Of a stretch of 64,000 nucleotides of DNA, positions 25,958-34,985 are shown piece by piece. Both the position numbers and the translations under genes were made by a program. The notes below the pieces were generated by a model, which had not been told where the DNA came from, made no database searches, and saw nothing but the letters and a program-made list of their open reading frames with translations. Source of the stretch: Rhodospirillaceae bacterium (GTDB lineage: Bacteria > Pseudomonadota > Alphaproteobacteria > Bin65); the NCBI GenBank assembly GCA_009840595.1, contig VXNK01000149.1, positions 24,898-88,897 on the forward strand, given 5' to 3'. Positions within the stretch are counted from its first letter, which is position 1. Every line of letters begins with the position of its first letter.

Positions 25958-26878
25958 TCAGCCTTCCCGTCCGCCCGGCGGATGTCCCGTCCGCCTCATG
26001 AAATCGCGGAGCGCCGGCACCACCCTGCCGGGCGCTTCTTCCGCCAGAAAATGTCCGCAATCCTCAAATTCGTGCAGTTCGAAATCCGGCAGTGTGCGCT
26101 TCCACCGGTCGAGTTCCTTCCTTCGGAACGCGATATCCTTCAGGCCCCACAGGAGGAGCGCCGGCTTGCCGGCAAAGGCCGCGCGGTCGTCCCAGATCGA
26201 GCGCAGCCAGTCGCCCGCCCCCACGATATATCCCGGCAACGCCGCGTTGGCGGCGCGCGCGGCGGGCGCCGGCTGCGCGTTGCGGTAATGCGCCATGATC
26301 TCGGGCGTCAGGATGCTCCGGTCGCCCACCGCCCTGGGCATCACCGAATTCACGAACATGTTGCGGTGCCGGATCAGATACTGGCCGATCCAGCTCGACA
26401 TCAGGAAGCTGAACGCCGCGAAGTGAAAATCGCCGCCGACCGGCCAGCACCAGGTATTCGCAATGACGAGACGGCGGACACGCTCCGGATGCCGGCGGGC
26501 GAAGTCCAGGCCGATCGGCCCGCCCCAGTCGTTCATGAACAGGGTGATGCCGCGAAGGTCGAGATGGTCGAGCAGGGCGGCGAACCGGCGCGCGTGGCTT
26601 TCCGGATGATGATCCTCGCGCCGGCTGCTGCGCGACGACAGGCCGAAACCGATATGATCCGGCGCGACGCAGCGGAACTCCGAGCGAAGCTCCCGGATGG
26701 CGTGGCGGAACTCGAACGACCAGGTCGGGTTGCCGTGTACGAACACGATCGGTTCGCCTTCGCCCTCATCCACGAAGTGCATCCGGTGTCCCGACGCGGT
26801 GGCGAAGAACCGGCTCTCGAAGGGATACATATCGTCCGACACCCAGTCCGGACGGAGAGTCGACGCACGCCGGTTCAT
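25958..26878 (-). CDS. Haloalkane dehalogenase-like alpha/beta hydrolase
   Basis: A 306-residue alpha/beta hydrolase. HGNPTWSFEFR (residues 49-59) is the oxyanion/halide-site block with N50; MNDWGGPIG has D117 as nucleophile followed by W118, the Asp-Trp pair typical of haloalkane dehalogenases; WGLKDIAF supplies a candidate acid and CGHFLAEEAP the catalytic His. Substrate is not predictable. The ATG at 26878 overlaps the stop of the SRPBCC gene (ATGA), so it is translated with it. Third gene of an ArsR-SRPBCC-hydrolase operon. Confidence 0.85.
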   Translation of the reverse strand: MNRRASTLRPDWVSDDMYPFESRFFATASGHRMHFVDEGEGEPIVFVHGNPTWSFEFRHAIRELRSEFRCVAPDHIGFGLSSRSSRREDHHPESHARRFAALLDHLDLRGITLFMNDWGGPIGLDFARRHPERVRRLVIANTWCWPVGGDFHFAAFSFLMSSWIGQYLIRHRNMFVNSVMPRAVGDRSILTPEIMAHYRNAQPAPAARAANAALPGYIVGAGDWLRSIWDDRAAFAGKPALLLWGLKDIAFRRKELDRWKRTLPDFELHEFEDCGHFLAEEAPGRVVPALRDFMRRTGHPPGGREG

Positions 26879-27336
26879 GCCGGCCACAAGTCCCCGAGCT
26901 TCGCGAGGCACCCGGTCCAGCCCTGCACATGCTCGTCGCGGGCCTCTTCCTGCGCAAACCGCGCGTGCGTCAGGGTCAGGCGCGTCCTACCGGCCTCTTC
27001 CGGCTCGAATTCGACGGTGACCAGCGTCTCGACATCGCTGCCGTCCCAGCGCCAGGTGTGAACCAGACGGCGGAGGGGCACGACATCCCGATACCGGCCG
27101 CGGGTGAGCCATTTCCGGCCGTCCGCTCCCCGCATCTCGATCAGGAACGTCCCGCCGACGGTCGCTTCGGCAACGGCGCGCACGACCGTGGCATTGCCGG
27201 GCGCCAGCCAGCGGCGCAGCATCTCCGGCTCGGTCCACGCGGCGTAGACCGCCTCGACCGGCGCGTCGATAACGCGATGCAGCGTCAGGGAGACGTTTCT
27301 TTCGGCGGCGCCGGCCGATGGCTCTAACCCGGTCAT
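26875..27336 (-). CDS. SRPBCC/AHSA1 domain protein
   Basis: A 153-residue START-like protein of the activator of Hsp90 ATPase (AHSA1) type. It has the usual LHRVIDAPVEAVYAAWTEPEMLRRWLAP opening and C-terminal GWTGCLAKLGDLW. Such proteins often pair with ArsR regulators and bind hydrophobic ligands. It overlaps both neighbours by ATGA (27333-27336 and 26875-26878), a fully coupled operon. Confidence 0.88.
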   Translation of the reverse strand: MTGLEPSAGAAERNVSLTLHRVIDAPVEAVYAAWTEPEMLRRWLAPGNATVVRAVAEATVGGTFLIEMRGADGRKWLTRGRYRDVVPLRRLVHTWRWDGSDVETLVTVEFEPEEAGRTRLTLTHARFAQEEARDEHVQGWTGCLAKLGDLWPA

Positions 27337-27674
27337 CGCGTTTGGTCCGAACTGTCCGGGGCGGTCCCGACGAGCGCCTTGAGCGCCTCCAGGCGGTCCG
27401 TCCAGAAGCGTTCGTGGACTTCGAGCCAGGCGCGAGCGTCGGCGAGCGCAGCCGGATTGATCCGGCACACCCGTTCCCTCCCCCGCGCCCTGCGCGTCAC
27501 AAGGCCCGCATTTTCGAGCACGTTGAGATGCTTCGACACGGCGGCGAACGAGAGGTCGAAGGGCCGGGAGAGATGGCTGACGGTCGCCTCCCCGGCGGCC
27601 AGACGATCGAGAATGGCGCGGCGGGTCGGATCGCCGAGCGCGTGGAAGACGCGGTTCAGATCATGCTCAACCAT
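27333..27674 (-). CDS. ArsR-family transcriptional regulator
   Basis: A 113-residue winged-helix repressor. ALGDPTRRAILDRLAAGEATVSHLSRPFDLSFAAVSKHLNVLENAGLV is the canonical HTH with recognition helix near residues 43-56. No CxC metal site is visible, so it belongs to the non-metal (SdpR-like) group that senses through its SRPBCC partner or another ligand. It starts within a perfect palindrome that is its likely operator. Confidence 0.92.
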   Translation of the reverse strand: MVEHDLNRVFHALGDPTRRAILDRLAAGEATVSHLSRPFDLSFAAVSKHLNVLENAGLVTRRARGRERVCRINPAALADARAWLEVHERFWTDRLEALKALVGTAPDSSDQTR

Positions 27675-27682
27675 GCGGTTGA
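27667..27682. promoter_or_regulatory. Palindromic operator over the arsR start codon
   Basis: TCAACCATGCGGTTGA is a perfect 16-bp palindrome; the central CAT at 27672-27674 is the start codon of the ArsR gene. A related half site (TCAACC) recurs at about 27703. An ArsR dimer could bind here and autorepress. Confidence 0.55.
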
Positions 27683-28045
27683 ATATACCGCCTTCCGGTC
27701 AATGCTCAACCCATTGGTAAAATATTTTTCGAGACGCACCGGGGGCGCACCGGCGGCACGCGTTACGCATGTCCGGTATGCGGCCGTTAGGGCCGGGCGC
27801 ATCGGCCCCCGGATTGGGCTCCCGGATTCGGCCCCCGGACCCGCGAGGCCAAGCGGCCCTCTATCTCCGGCGAGCCGTTCTATTTCGCCAAGGGGGCGAT
27901 GATCGTGCTATAGGCCGCCATTCCGATCGCCGATCCGATTCTGTCGCTCGCAGGCCGGAGCCTCTCCCCGATGCCCGTACCGAACGGGGAAACCGGCCTT
28001 CGCCTTCGCGACCGGACGGTCGGCACAACACAGGGAGAGAGTGGA
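27683..28045. other. Intergenic region between arsR and SDR genes
   Basis: 363 bases holding divergent promoters. The first 40 are AT-rich (AAAATATTTTTCG), presumably the arsR promoter; the rest is GC-rich with repeated CCCCCGGA/CCCGGATT words and no plausible gene. A short plus-strand frame ending near 27912 may be a gene remnant, but nothing identifies it. Confidence 0.4.
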
Positions 28046-28801
28046 ATGAGCAGGCTTGACGGAAAGGTCGCGATCGTAACCGGGGCCGCCCAGGGCATCG
28101 GCGAGACATATTCGAAGGCGCTCGCGGAGCAAGGCGCCCGGGTGGTGGTTTCGGACATTGCCGATTCGTCCCGTGTGGTCGACGAGATAACGAGCGCCGG
28201 TGGCGAGGCCATCGCCAAGATCGCCGACGTGACCGACGACGCGTCGCTTTCGGATCTCGTCGAGGCTGCCGAATCGGCGTTCGGGCCGATCGATATCCTG
28301 GTCAACAACGCAGGGCTTTTCTCGGAGTTGCGCCTGACCCCGATCATGCAGCTCACGAACGAGGAATGGGACCGGGTGATGAAGGTGAACATGCGGGGCA
28401 CGTTCCAGGCCACCAAGGCCGTCGTTCCCAGCATGCTCAAGAACGGAGGGGGCAAGATCATCAATATCAGTTCGGGCACCTTTTTCTACGGCGGGCCCGG
28501 CATCGCTCACTATGTCTGCTCGAAGGGCGCGGTCATCGCCTTCACGCGCTCGGCGTCGCGGGAATTCGGCGACAAGAACATCAAGGTGAACTGTATCGCG
28601 CCCGGCCTGGTCGAGACCGAAGGCGTGCGGAACCACCCCGATCTTCACGTCGCGCGGGCGCCGACGTTGCAGGCGCGCGCCATCAAGCGGGAGATGGTAT
28701 CGGAAGACCTGATCGGGACGCTGCTGTTCCTGGCGAGCGAAGACAGCGACTTCGTGACCGGACAGACCTTCAACATCGACGGCGGCAGGCACAACTACTA
28801 A
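28046..28801 (+). CDS. Short-chain dehydrogenase/reductase
   Basis: A 251-residue classical SDR. TGAAQGIGE (residues 12-20) binds NAD(P), NNAG is near residue 91, catalytic Ser lies in INISSGTFF near 141 and YVCSK gives Tyr and Lys near 156-160. PGLVETEG follows. The C-terminal DFVTGQTFNIDGG is typical. GGGAGAGAG upstream supports the ATG at 28046. Substrate unknown. Confidence 0.88.
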   Translation: MSRLDGKVAIVTGAAQGIGETYSKALAEQGARVVVSDIADSSRVVDEITSAGGEAIAKIADVTDDASLSDLVEAAESAFGPIDILVNNAGLFSELRLTPIMQLTNEEWDRVMKVNMRGTFQATKAVVPSMLKNGGGKIINISSGTFFYGGPGIAHYVCSKGAVIAFTRSASREFGDKNIKVNCIAPGLVETEGVRNHPDLHVARAPTLQARAIKREMVSEDLIGTLLFLASEDSDFVTGQTFNIDGGRHNY

Positions 28802-28863
28802 GCCGCGCCTCGGCTGTCGTTTCCAAGGGAGCCGGACCTGTCGCGGGACGGTCCGGCCACCTC

Positions 28864-29562
28864 TCACGCCGCCCGCACCATCCCCTCCGCGCGCTTGCTC
28901 TCGCGCTGCCAGAAGTAGGCGGCGAGGAGCCCGAGCAGGCTCCAGGCGGCGAGGCCGGTGCCCAGCGCCCGGGCCGCGAACAGGCTGGCCAGTTCCGGCG
29001 GCGCCGGGCCGATGAATTCGTCCGGGTGCGGCGCGCCGATAACGTGCGGCGCCAGTAAGAGCAGGGCGGCGACGCCCCGAAGCGCCCAGCCGCGGCCGAA
29101 GGCGATCAGCGCGAGGCCGGCCGCGGTCGCGCCGACGGTGCCGAACCACCAGATCTGGCGCGGACCGATCTCCGCCGCCGCGGAGCCCGGCAGTTCCGGC
29201 GGCGCGCCGAGCGCCGGGGCGAGTTGCACCGCCAGGAACCCGGCCACGCCCCAGACCAGCCCCTGCCGGACAGCGATGCGGACACCGCGGTCTTCGGCCA
29301 ACGCCATTGCGGCGACCAGCAGGAAGGCGTAGCCGGTATAGGTCAGGGTCGTGAACAGCACGCTCAGGCCGTCGCGCTCCAGATCGACGCCGGGAACGGC
29401 CGCAGCGCCCCCCCCGCCGTCGCCGAAATGGTTCAGCGTCCCGCTCTCATACAGCTCGGCATGGAGCAGCACCGGCTGGACGAAGACCAACTGCAGCAGG
29501 GCGGCGATCAGCCCCGTCAGGAAGCCAGCGAACAGCGCGCTGACCAATATGCGGGTAAACAT
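28864..29562 (-). CDS. cbtA: CbtA cobalt transporter subunit
   Basis: A 232-residue membrane protein with about five or six hydrophobic helices and the family opening MFTRILVSALFAGFLTGLIAALLQ. The conserved short motifs HAELYE, PHVIGAPHP and a His-rich loop fit CbtA, thought to import cobalt. It starts two bases after the cbtB stop. Under the cobalamin riboswitch at 29750-29945. Confidence 0.88.
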   Translation of the reverse strand: MFTRILVSALFAGFLTGLIAALLQLVFVQPVLLHAELYESGTLNHFGDGGGGAAAVPGVDLERDGLSVLFTTLTYTGYAFLLVAAMALAEDRGVRIAVRQGLVWGVAGFLAVQLAPALGAPPELPGSAAAEIGPRQIWWFGTVGATAAGLALIAFGRGWALRGVAALLLLAPHVIGAPHPDEFIGPAPPELASLFAARALGTGLAAWSLLGLLAAYFWQRESKRAEGMVRAA

Positions 29563-29564
29563 GT

Positions 29565-29735
29565 CTAGTGGCAGGGAAAGCCCATGGCGTGGCGCGAATC
29601 GTGCGCAGCATCATGCAGGGCGGCCGTCTGGACATGGCCGGCCAGCGTGACGATCGCCAGGCCGATGAAGGCAGACAGCGCGATGGCGGCGAGCTTCGCC
29701 GAAATTCCTGTCCTGCTCTGGGTTTGGGCAGTCAT
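29565..29735 (-). CDS. cbtB: CbtB cobalt transporter subunit
   Basis: A 56-residue protein with one transmembrane helix (residues 13-32) and a His-rich C-terminus HDAAHDSRHAMGFPCH, the diagnostic metal-binding tail of CbtB. Ends two bases before cbtA. ATG at 29735 lies close to the riboswitch 3' end, fitting translational or transcriptional control by B12. Confidence 0.92.
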   Translation of the reverse strand: MTAQTQSRTGISAKLAAIALSAFIGLAIVTLAGHVQTAALHDAAHDSRHAMGFPCH

Positions 29736-29749
29736 TCGAATACTCCGTC

Positions 29750-29945
29750 GTAACACCCGACAACGATTTTCCCCAACGCCCGGCAGGTTTCCTGGCTCAC
29801 GGTTACCGGCCCTGGTGCGCTCGCCTTCCCGGTCTTTTGTCCAGTGGCTTTCGAGCGCGGCCAACCGTCTACAGTTGCGGGGACAGCTCCGGACTCGATC
29901 AGCCGATCTCACCGGATTCCCTATTAAGCCCCTCCCCTTCCGGTT
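29750..29945 (-). promoter_or_regulatory. Cobalamin riboswitch
   Basis: Read on the minus strand, the conserved elements come in the right order: AATAGGGAATCCGGTGAGA, then GAGCTGTCCCCGCAACTGTA, GCCACTG and finally the B12 box GAGCCAGGAAACCTGCC (complement of 29782-29798). It directly precedes cbtBA, so cobalamin would turn off cobalt uptake. Exact ends are approximate. Confidence 0.93.
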
Positions 29946-30307
29946 CAGGACGCCAAGCCCGCAAGGATTTGCCCCATGACTCGAACGCCGTCAAGCGTCC
30001 GGTCGCGGGACGGTTCGAAATACCGACACGGCGGCGTTGCCGAATCGCCCCGCCTGAATCGCCTGACCTGAATCGCCGGGCAACCTGCTGCATTTCCCGG
30101 CAACCGGCCGGACCGGTTTTGCCGCGCCTGCGTTCCGCCATCGTCGCCTGTCGCGCGTCGAAAAAGGGGATTTGTTCCTGTCATGCGTTCCGGCAATTGA
30201 CCGGGCGCGCCCGAATCCCTAGCGTCCCGGGCATCGGGCGCCCGGGCCCGCGCATTCGCCCGAGGCGGCGACCGAGGGCGCACGACGGAGAGGGAGCGAC
30301 AGGCGCA
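29946..30307. other. Intergenic region upstream of the second SDR
   Basis: 362 bases with no credible gene. It includes repeated CTGAATCGCC words (about 30040-30090) and must hold the divergent promoters of cbtBA and the SDR, which I could not define. Confidence 0.4.
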
Positions 30308-31060
30308 ATGAACGAATTGGCGAACCAGGTGGCCTGGGTTACCGGCGGCGGGACGGGAATCGGCGCTGCCGCGGCCGAGGCGCTGGCGGCGGACGGCGCC
30401 GCTGTCGTCCTGTCCGGCCGGCGCCGGGACGTGCTGGACGAGGTGGCGGCGCGGGTCGCGGAGCGCGGCGGCGCGGCGGACGTAAAGCCGGTGGACGTCG
30501 CAGACGGCGCGGCCATGGCGGCAGCGGCCGACGGGATCCGCGACGCGCACGGCAGGATCGACATCCTGGTCCATTCCGCCGGCACCAATATCCCCAACCG
30601 GTCCTGGAGCAAGATCGAGCCGGAGGGCTGGAAACTGATCGTGGATGTCAACCTCAACGGCTCCTACAACGCGGTGCAGGCGGTGCTGCCTGCGATGCGC
30701 GAGGCCGGCGGCGGTCTCCTGATCCTGATTTCCTCCTGGGCCGGCCGCTACGATACGCTGCTCACCGGCCCCGGCTATAACGCCACCAAGCACGGCATGC
30801 GCGCCATGGCCGCCCACCTCAATCTCGAAGAGGGGAAAAACGGCATCCGCTGCTGCACCGTCATGCCCGGCGAAGTGAACACGCCGATCCTCGACAAGCG
30901 GCCAATCCCGGTGCCGGAGGAAGAGCGCGTGCGTATGATGCAGCCGGAGGATATGGGCGAGACCGTCCGCTACGTCGCCCGGCTGCACCCGCGGGTCTGC
31001 GTCAACGAAATCCTGATATCGCCGACCTGGAACCGGCTGAACGTCCAGCCCGCGGGGTAA
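30308..31060 (+). CDS. Short-chain dehydrogenase/reductase
   Basis: A 250-residue [12 protein letters not shown] (residues 12-20), HSAGTN near 91, Ser in LISSWAG near 142 and YNATK (Tyr/Lys near 157-161). PGEVNTPIL near 190. Unlike the neighbour at 28046 it ends with [15 protein letters not shown], the ending of the SDR group near glucose/ribitol dehydrogenase-like enzymes. ATG at 30308 follows GGGAG at 12 bases. Confidence 0.87.
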   Translation: MNELANQVAWVTGGGTGIGAAAAEALAADGAAVVLSGRRRDVLDEVAARVAERGGAADVKPVDVADGAAMAAAADGIRDAHGRIDILVHSAGTNIPNRSWSKIEPEGWKLIVDVNLNGSYNAVQAVLPAMREAGGGLLILISSWAGRYDTLLTGPGYNATKHGMRAMAAHLNLEEGKNGIRCCTVMPGEVNTPILDKRPIPVPEEERVRMMQPEDMGETVRYVARLHPRVCVNEILISPTWNRLNVQPAG

Positions 31061-31155
31061 GACGGGCGGAACAATGGGCGCAGTTGGCATCGCCGCCGGC
31101 GCGCCCTAGCTTTTGCGCCGTGGCTGCAACGGTCCACCGAAGGCACAGGTGCGCA

Positions 31156-32538
31156 ATGTCTGCCGAAAGATGGTCGCCGGAATCGTGGCGCGGCAAGCCC
31201 GCGTTGCAAATGCCGGTCTATGACGATGAGGCGCAACTCCGGCAGGTCGAGACGACGCTGTCCGGCTATCCGCCGCTGGTCTTCGCCGGCGAGGCGCGGG
31301 AGCTGACCCGCCAGCTCGGCCTGGCGGCGGAAGGCAGGGCCTTCCTGCTGCAGGGCGGCGACTGCGCCGAGAGCTTCGCCGAGTTCACGCCGAACAACAT
31401 CCGCGACACCTTCAAGGTGCTGCTCCAGATGACGGTCGTGCTCATGTACGGCGCGTCGCTGCCGGTGGTGAAGGTGGCGCGCCTGGCCGGCCAGTTCGCC
31501 AAGCCGCGCTCCTCGGACGTCGAGCGGCAAGACGACCGCGAATTGCCGTCCTACCGCGGCGATATCGTCAATAGCATCGATTTCGAGGCGGCAGCGCGCG
31601 TGCCCGATCCGGCGCGCATGATCCAGGCCTACAACCAGTCGGCCGCGACCATGAACCTGGTCCGGGCCTTCGCGCTGGGCGGCTTCGCCGACCTGCACCA
31701 AGTCAACCGCTGGACCCAGGATTTCATCCGGGACGGCGCTTTCGGGCGGCGCTACCTGGAACTCGCGGATCGGATCACCGAGGCGCTGGACTTCATGGCG
31801 GCCTGCGGCGTCGACGCCTCGACCTCACCCCATGTCCGCGAGGCCAGCGTCTTCACCTCGCACGAGGGGCTGCTCCTGCCCTACGAACAGGCATTAACCC
31901 GGCAGGACAGCCTGACCGGCGGCTGGTACGACTGTTCGGCCCACATGCTGTGGATCGGCGACCGGACGCGCCAGCCCGGCGGCGCCCATGTCGAGTTCCT
32001 GCGCGGAGTCGGCAACCCGATCGGCCTGAAATGCGGCCCGAGCCTCGATCCGGACGAACTCCTCCGCCTGATCGACATCCTGAATCCCGATAACGTCCCC
32101 GGCCGCCTCACCCTGATCGCGCGCATGGGCGCCGGCAAGGTGCGCGCCGGCCTGCCGCCGCTGATCCGCGCGGTCGAGCGCGAAGGCCGCAAGGTCGTGT
32201 GGTCCTGCGATCCCATGCACGGCAACACGATCAAGGCAACCAACGGCTACAAGACCCGGCAGTTCGACCGGATCCTGGAAGAGGTGCGCGGATTTTTCGA
32301 GGTGCACCGGGCCGAGGGCACCTACGCCGGCGGCGTCCATTTCGAGATGACCGGCCAGGACGTGACCGAATGCACCGGCGGCGCGCGGGAAATCACCGAA
32401 GAGCGCCTCGGCGACCGCTACCACACCCACTGCGATCCGCGCCTGAACGCCAACCAGGCGCTGGAACTCGCTTTCCTGATCGCGGAAATGCTCAAGGCGG
32501 GCCGGCAGAACGCCGGCCTGCAGGTGGCGGCCGAATAA
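31156..32538 (+). CDS. aroG: 3-deoxy-7-phosphoheptulonate synthase, class II
   Basis: First enzyme of the shikimate pathway: condenses PEP and erythrose 4-phosphate. The 460-residue protein has the class II motifs [11 protein letters not shown] near residue 63 (Cys metal ligand), [22 protein letters not shown] near 223, WIGDRTRQ near 265, GLKCGPS near 289, and CDPMHGNT near 355. Length fits plant-type DAHP synthase. The start ATG at 31156 follows AGGT. Possibly co-transcribed with the NAPRTase 41 bases downstream. Confidence 0.95.
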   Translation: MSAERWSPESWRGKPALQMPVYDDEAQLRQVETTLSGYPPLVFAGEARELTRQLGLAAEGRAFLLQGGDCAESFAEFTPNNIRDTFKVLLQMTVVLMYGASLPVVKVARLAGQFAKPRSSDVERQDDRELPSYRGDIVNSIDFEAAARVPDPARMIQAYNQSAATMNLVRAFALGGFADLHQVNRWTQDFIRDGAFGRRYLELADRITEALDFMAACGVDASTSPHVREASVFTSHEGLLLPYEQALTRQDSLTGGWYDCSAHMLWIGDRTRQPGGAHVEFLRGVGNPIGLKCGPSLDPDELLRLIDILNPDNVPGRLTLIARMGAGKVRAGLPPLIRAVEREGRKVVWSCDPMHGNTIKATNGYKTRQFDRILEEVRGFFEVHRAEGTYAGGVHFEMTGQDVTECTGGAREITEERLGDRYHTHCDPRLNANQALELAFLIAEMLKAGRQNAGLQVAAE

Positions 32539-32579
32539 TCCTCCCGTGAGACCTTGAGGGAATTTCGAGGGGACCGCCG

Positions 32580-33707
32580 GTGAACGACACGCGTCCGCCA
32601 GAAGCCGATGTGGCGGCCTGGACCGACGCCTATTTCAACCGGTCCAAGGGCATCGTGCGCAAATTCGGCGATGTCGCCGTCACCTATGCGATTTTCATGC
32701 GCCGTCCGGTTCTTTCTGCGCCGCGCCTGATGATCGACTGGCTGGAGGCGATGGCGGCGGCGCGCGGCATCTCCGTCGGGATCGACCTGCGCTACCCGGA
32801 GGGCAAATGGGTCGGCGCCGGCGAACCGATCCTTTACCTGACCGGGCCGTTCGAACATCTGGTCGATCTCGAAACCCTGTTCCTGCAGAAGCTCGGCGCG
32901 GCCTGCGTGGCGGCCTACAACGCCGATGTGATGTGCACCGAACTGCCGAAAGTCGCCTTTCTCGGCTTCGACGCACGACACTGCGCCGGTACGGACATGG
33001 CCGAGATGATGGCCTACGCCGCCAGCGTCGGCTCCAGCCGGGCCCGCCGCAAGGTCGGCGCCGTCGGTTTCGTCGGCAACGCGACTACGGCCACGGCGCA
33101 TTATTTCGGGCAGGACCGGGGCCTCGGCACCATGCCCCACGCCATCATCGGCTATGCCGGCTCGACCCTCAGGGCCGCCGAGATGTTCCACGAGGCCTAT
33201 CCGGACGAGGACCTGACCGTCCTGGTCGATTATTTCGGCCGCGAGGTCACGGATTCGCTCGAGGTCTGCCGCGCATTTCCCGAACTGGCCGCGGCCGGCC
33301 GGCTGTCCGTCCGGCTCGATACGCCGGGCAGCCGCTACATGGAAGGGCTCGATCCGTCGATCGCCTACGCGGTGCTCGATCGCAACGCGCCGGAGTCGAT
33401 CCGCGGCTACCGGAGCGAGGCCGAACTGCGCTACCTGATCGGCCCCGGCGTTTCGGCGGCCGCGATCTGGATGATGCGCGAAAGGCTCGACGAGGCCGGC
33501 TTCGGCGGGGTGCGGATCGTCGCTTCCTCCGGGTTCGGCCCGGCCAAGTGCCGGGTCATGGCGATCGCCCATGCGCCGGTCGACGCGATCGGCACCGGCA
33601 GTTTCCTGCCCGAGGACTGGCAGGAAACCTACGCCACAGCCGATGTCGTCGAATACGACGGCGAGGCCCGCGTGAAAATCGGCCGCGAATTCCTGCTTCG
33701 GAAATAG
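32580..33707 (+). CDS. pncB: Nicotinate phosphoribosyltransferase
   Basis: Converts nicotinate and PRPP to nicotinate mononucleotide in NAD salvage. The 375-residue protein begins TDAYFNRSKGIV (substrate-binding Tyr/Phe motif near residue 15), has FLGFDARHCAG near residue 125, the VGFVGNATTATAHYFG region, and VDYFGREVTDS near 220. Short bacterial form. GTG start at 32580 with GAGGGGA nine bases upstream. Related quinolinate and nicotinamide enzymes are a lower-probability alternative. Confidence 0.85.
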   Translation: MNDTRPPEADVAAWTDAYFNRSKGIVRKFGDVAVTYAIFMRRPVLSAPRLMIDWLEAMAAARGISVGIDLRYPEGKWVGAGEPILYLTGPFEHLVDLETLFLQKLGAACVAAYNADVMCTELPKVAFLGFDARHCAGTDMAEMMAYAASVGSSRARRKVGAVGFVGNATTATAHYFGQDRGLGTMPHAIIGYAGSTLRAAEMFHEAYPDEDLTVLVDYFGREVTDSLEVCRAFPELAAAGRLSVRLDTPGSRYMEGLDPSIAYAVLDRNAPESIRGYRSEAELRYLIGPGVSAAAIWMMRERLDEAGFGGVRIVASSGFGPAKCRVMAIAHAPVDAIGTGSFLPEDWQETYATADVVEYDGEARVKIGREFLLRK

Positions 33708-33746
33708 TGCCGCCGCCCCCGCGCGGAATTGCATCCCCGGGCCGGG

Positions 33747-34295
33747 TCAGTTGAACGCGACGACGACCTTGAAAGGGACCTCGGCGACGACGCGCCGGCC
33801 ATCGAGCAGCGTCATCGTCCAGCGGCCTTCCGCCATTTCCCACAGATGGTCGAAGCGGAACAACTGCCGCCGCACGATGCCGATGGCCACGAACCGGTCG
33901 AACAGGACGTCGCCGGACCGGCCAGTCCGCGGGTCGGTCATCCTCGGGAACCGCATGACGAGGGTGAGGGTCTTGCCGATCAGGCCGGGATCGCGCACGC
34001 GAAAGCGCATGCCGAAGGCGAGTCCGGATTGCGCCAGGATCGTCTGCGTCCGCCGCAGGAGCCGGACATCGGCCGCCGCGAAGCGCCGGCCCGAAATGTC
34101 TTCGGGCGCCTCGACGAAACCGAGATCGCTGTACGCATAGATGCCGTAGTCGAAGATCCGGACGCCGGATTGCCGGACTTGCCACGGATTCCCGTCTTGC
34201 GCCTGCGCGGCCGGAGGGCCCGCGACCGCAAACAGCGCGAGCGCCGCGATTGCCGGCCTAATTGAGCGGAACCACGACACGCAGCACTTCCTCAT
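33747..34295 (-). CDS. DUF3859 family exported protein
   Basis: A 182-residue protein with a signal peptide (Arg/Cys-rich start then a hydrophobic run ending AAQAQ near residue 33). The mature part starts with VRIFDYGIYAY, the conserved DUF3859 opening, and ends WEMAEGRWTMTLLDGRRVVAEVPFKVV. Paralog of the next gene, with which it overlaps by 38 bases in another frame. Function unknown. Confidence 0.72.
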   Translation of the reverse strand: MRKCCVSWFRSIRPAIAALALFAVAGPPAAQAQDGNPWQVRQSGVRIFDYGIYAYSDLGFVEAPEDISGRRFAAADVRLLRRTQTILAQSGLAFGMRFRVRDPGLIGKTLTLVMRFPRMTDPRTGRSGDVLFDRFVAIGIVRRQLFRFDHLWEMAEGRWTMTLLDGRRVVAEVPFKVVVAFN

Positions 34296-34749
34296 GCAAC
34301 AGAGTCTCGCCGTCCAGAAGCTGAAAGCGCCACAGCCCTTCGGCCAGTTCCCACATGAAATCGAAACGGTAGCCGACAAAATACACGCCGTTCGACAGCG
34401 GCATGAACGGGCGCGACTGCGACGTGCCGCGGCGGCCGGTCTTCGGATCGTGCAACGGCGGAAACGCGGTGCGCAGCGTCAGTTGCCGCCCGAGCAACGT
34501 CGGGTCGGCAATCCTGAAGCGGTAGCCGAAATTCCGGCCCAGCTGGGCGAAAACCGTGCGTGTGCGCCGGAATATCCGGATATTCGAGACGACGTTGCGG
34601 CCGCCGGCGACGGTCTGCGGCGCCTTCGTCCGGTGATCGATGCTGAGCTTGTAGATGCCGAAATCGACCACCGAAATTGCAGAACCGCTCCGCGCGGGAC
34701 CGGCCGGGATGCCCGCGACGAGGATCAGGATGGCAATGAGCTGCTTCAT
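34258..34749 (-). CDS. DUF3859 family exported protein, paralog
   Basis: A 163-residue protein with a Sec signal (MKQLIAILILVAGIPAGPA) and the same ISVVDFGIYKL opening and MWELAEGLWRFQLLDG ending as its downstream neighbour. Tandem duplication of an ancestral gene, now well diverged. The pair is co-translated. The start ATG at 34749 is chosen over a longer frame because the signal peptide begins there. Confidence 0.72.
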   Translation of the reverse strand: MKQLIAILILVAGIPAGPARSGSAISVVDFGIYKLSIDHRTKAPQTVAGGRNVVSNIRIFRRTRTVFAQLGRNFGYRFRIADPTLLGRQLTLRTAFPPLHDPKTGRRGTSQSRPFMPLSNGVYFVGYRFDFMWELAEGLWRFQLLDGETLLHEEVLRVVVPLN

Positions 34750-34985
34750 GCACCGTCCCGGTCGAGAAGCGAAGCGATGGCCGGCGGCGGGAGCCGGTCG
34801 TCGCCCCGTCTTCATATTATGGACGGCTTCCGGCCGTCTGCAAGCGCCGGCCGGCGGCAAAACCGGAAGCGTCCTGCTTCGGCGGCGTTTGCCGCCCCGC
34901 CGTTTTCGGATATCGCCACGCCTCACGACGAATTAAACAGTTCCGTCAGTTTCTGTCCTTCGCGAACCCGTACGGAACCCGCCCC

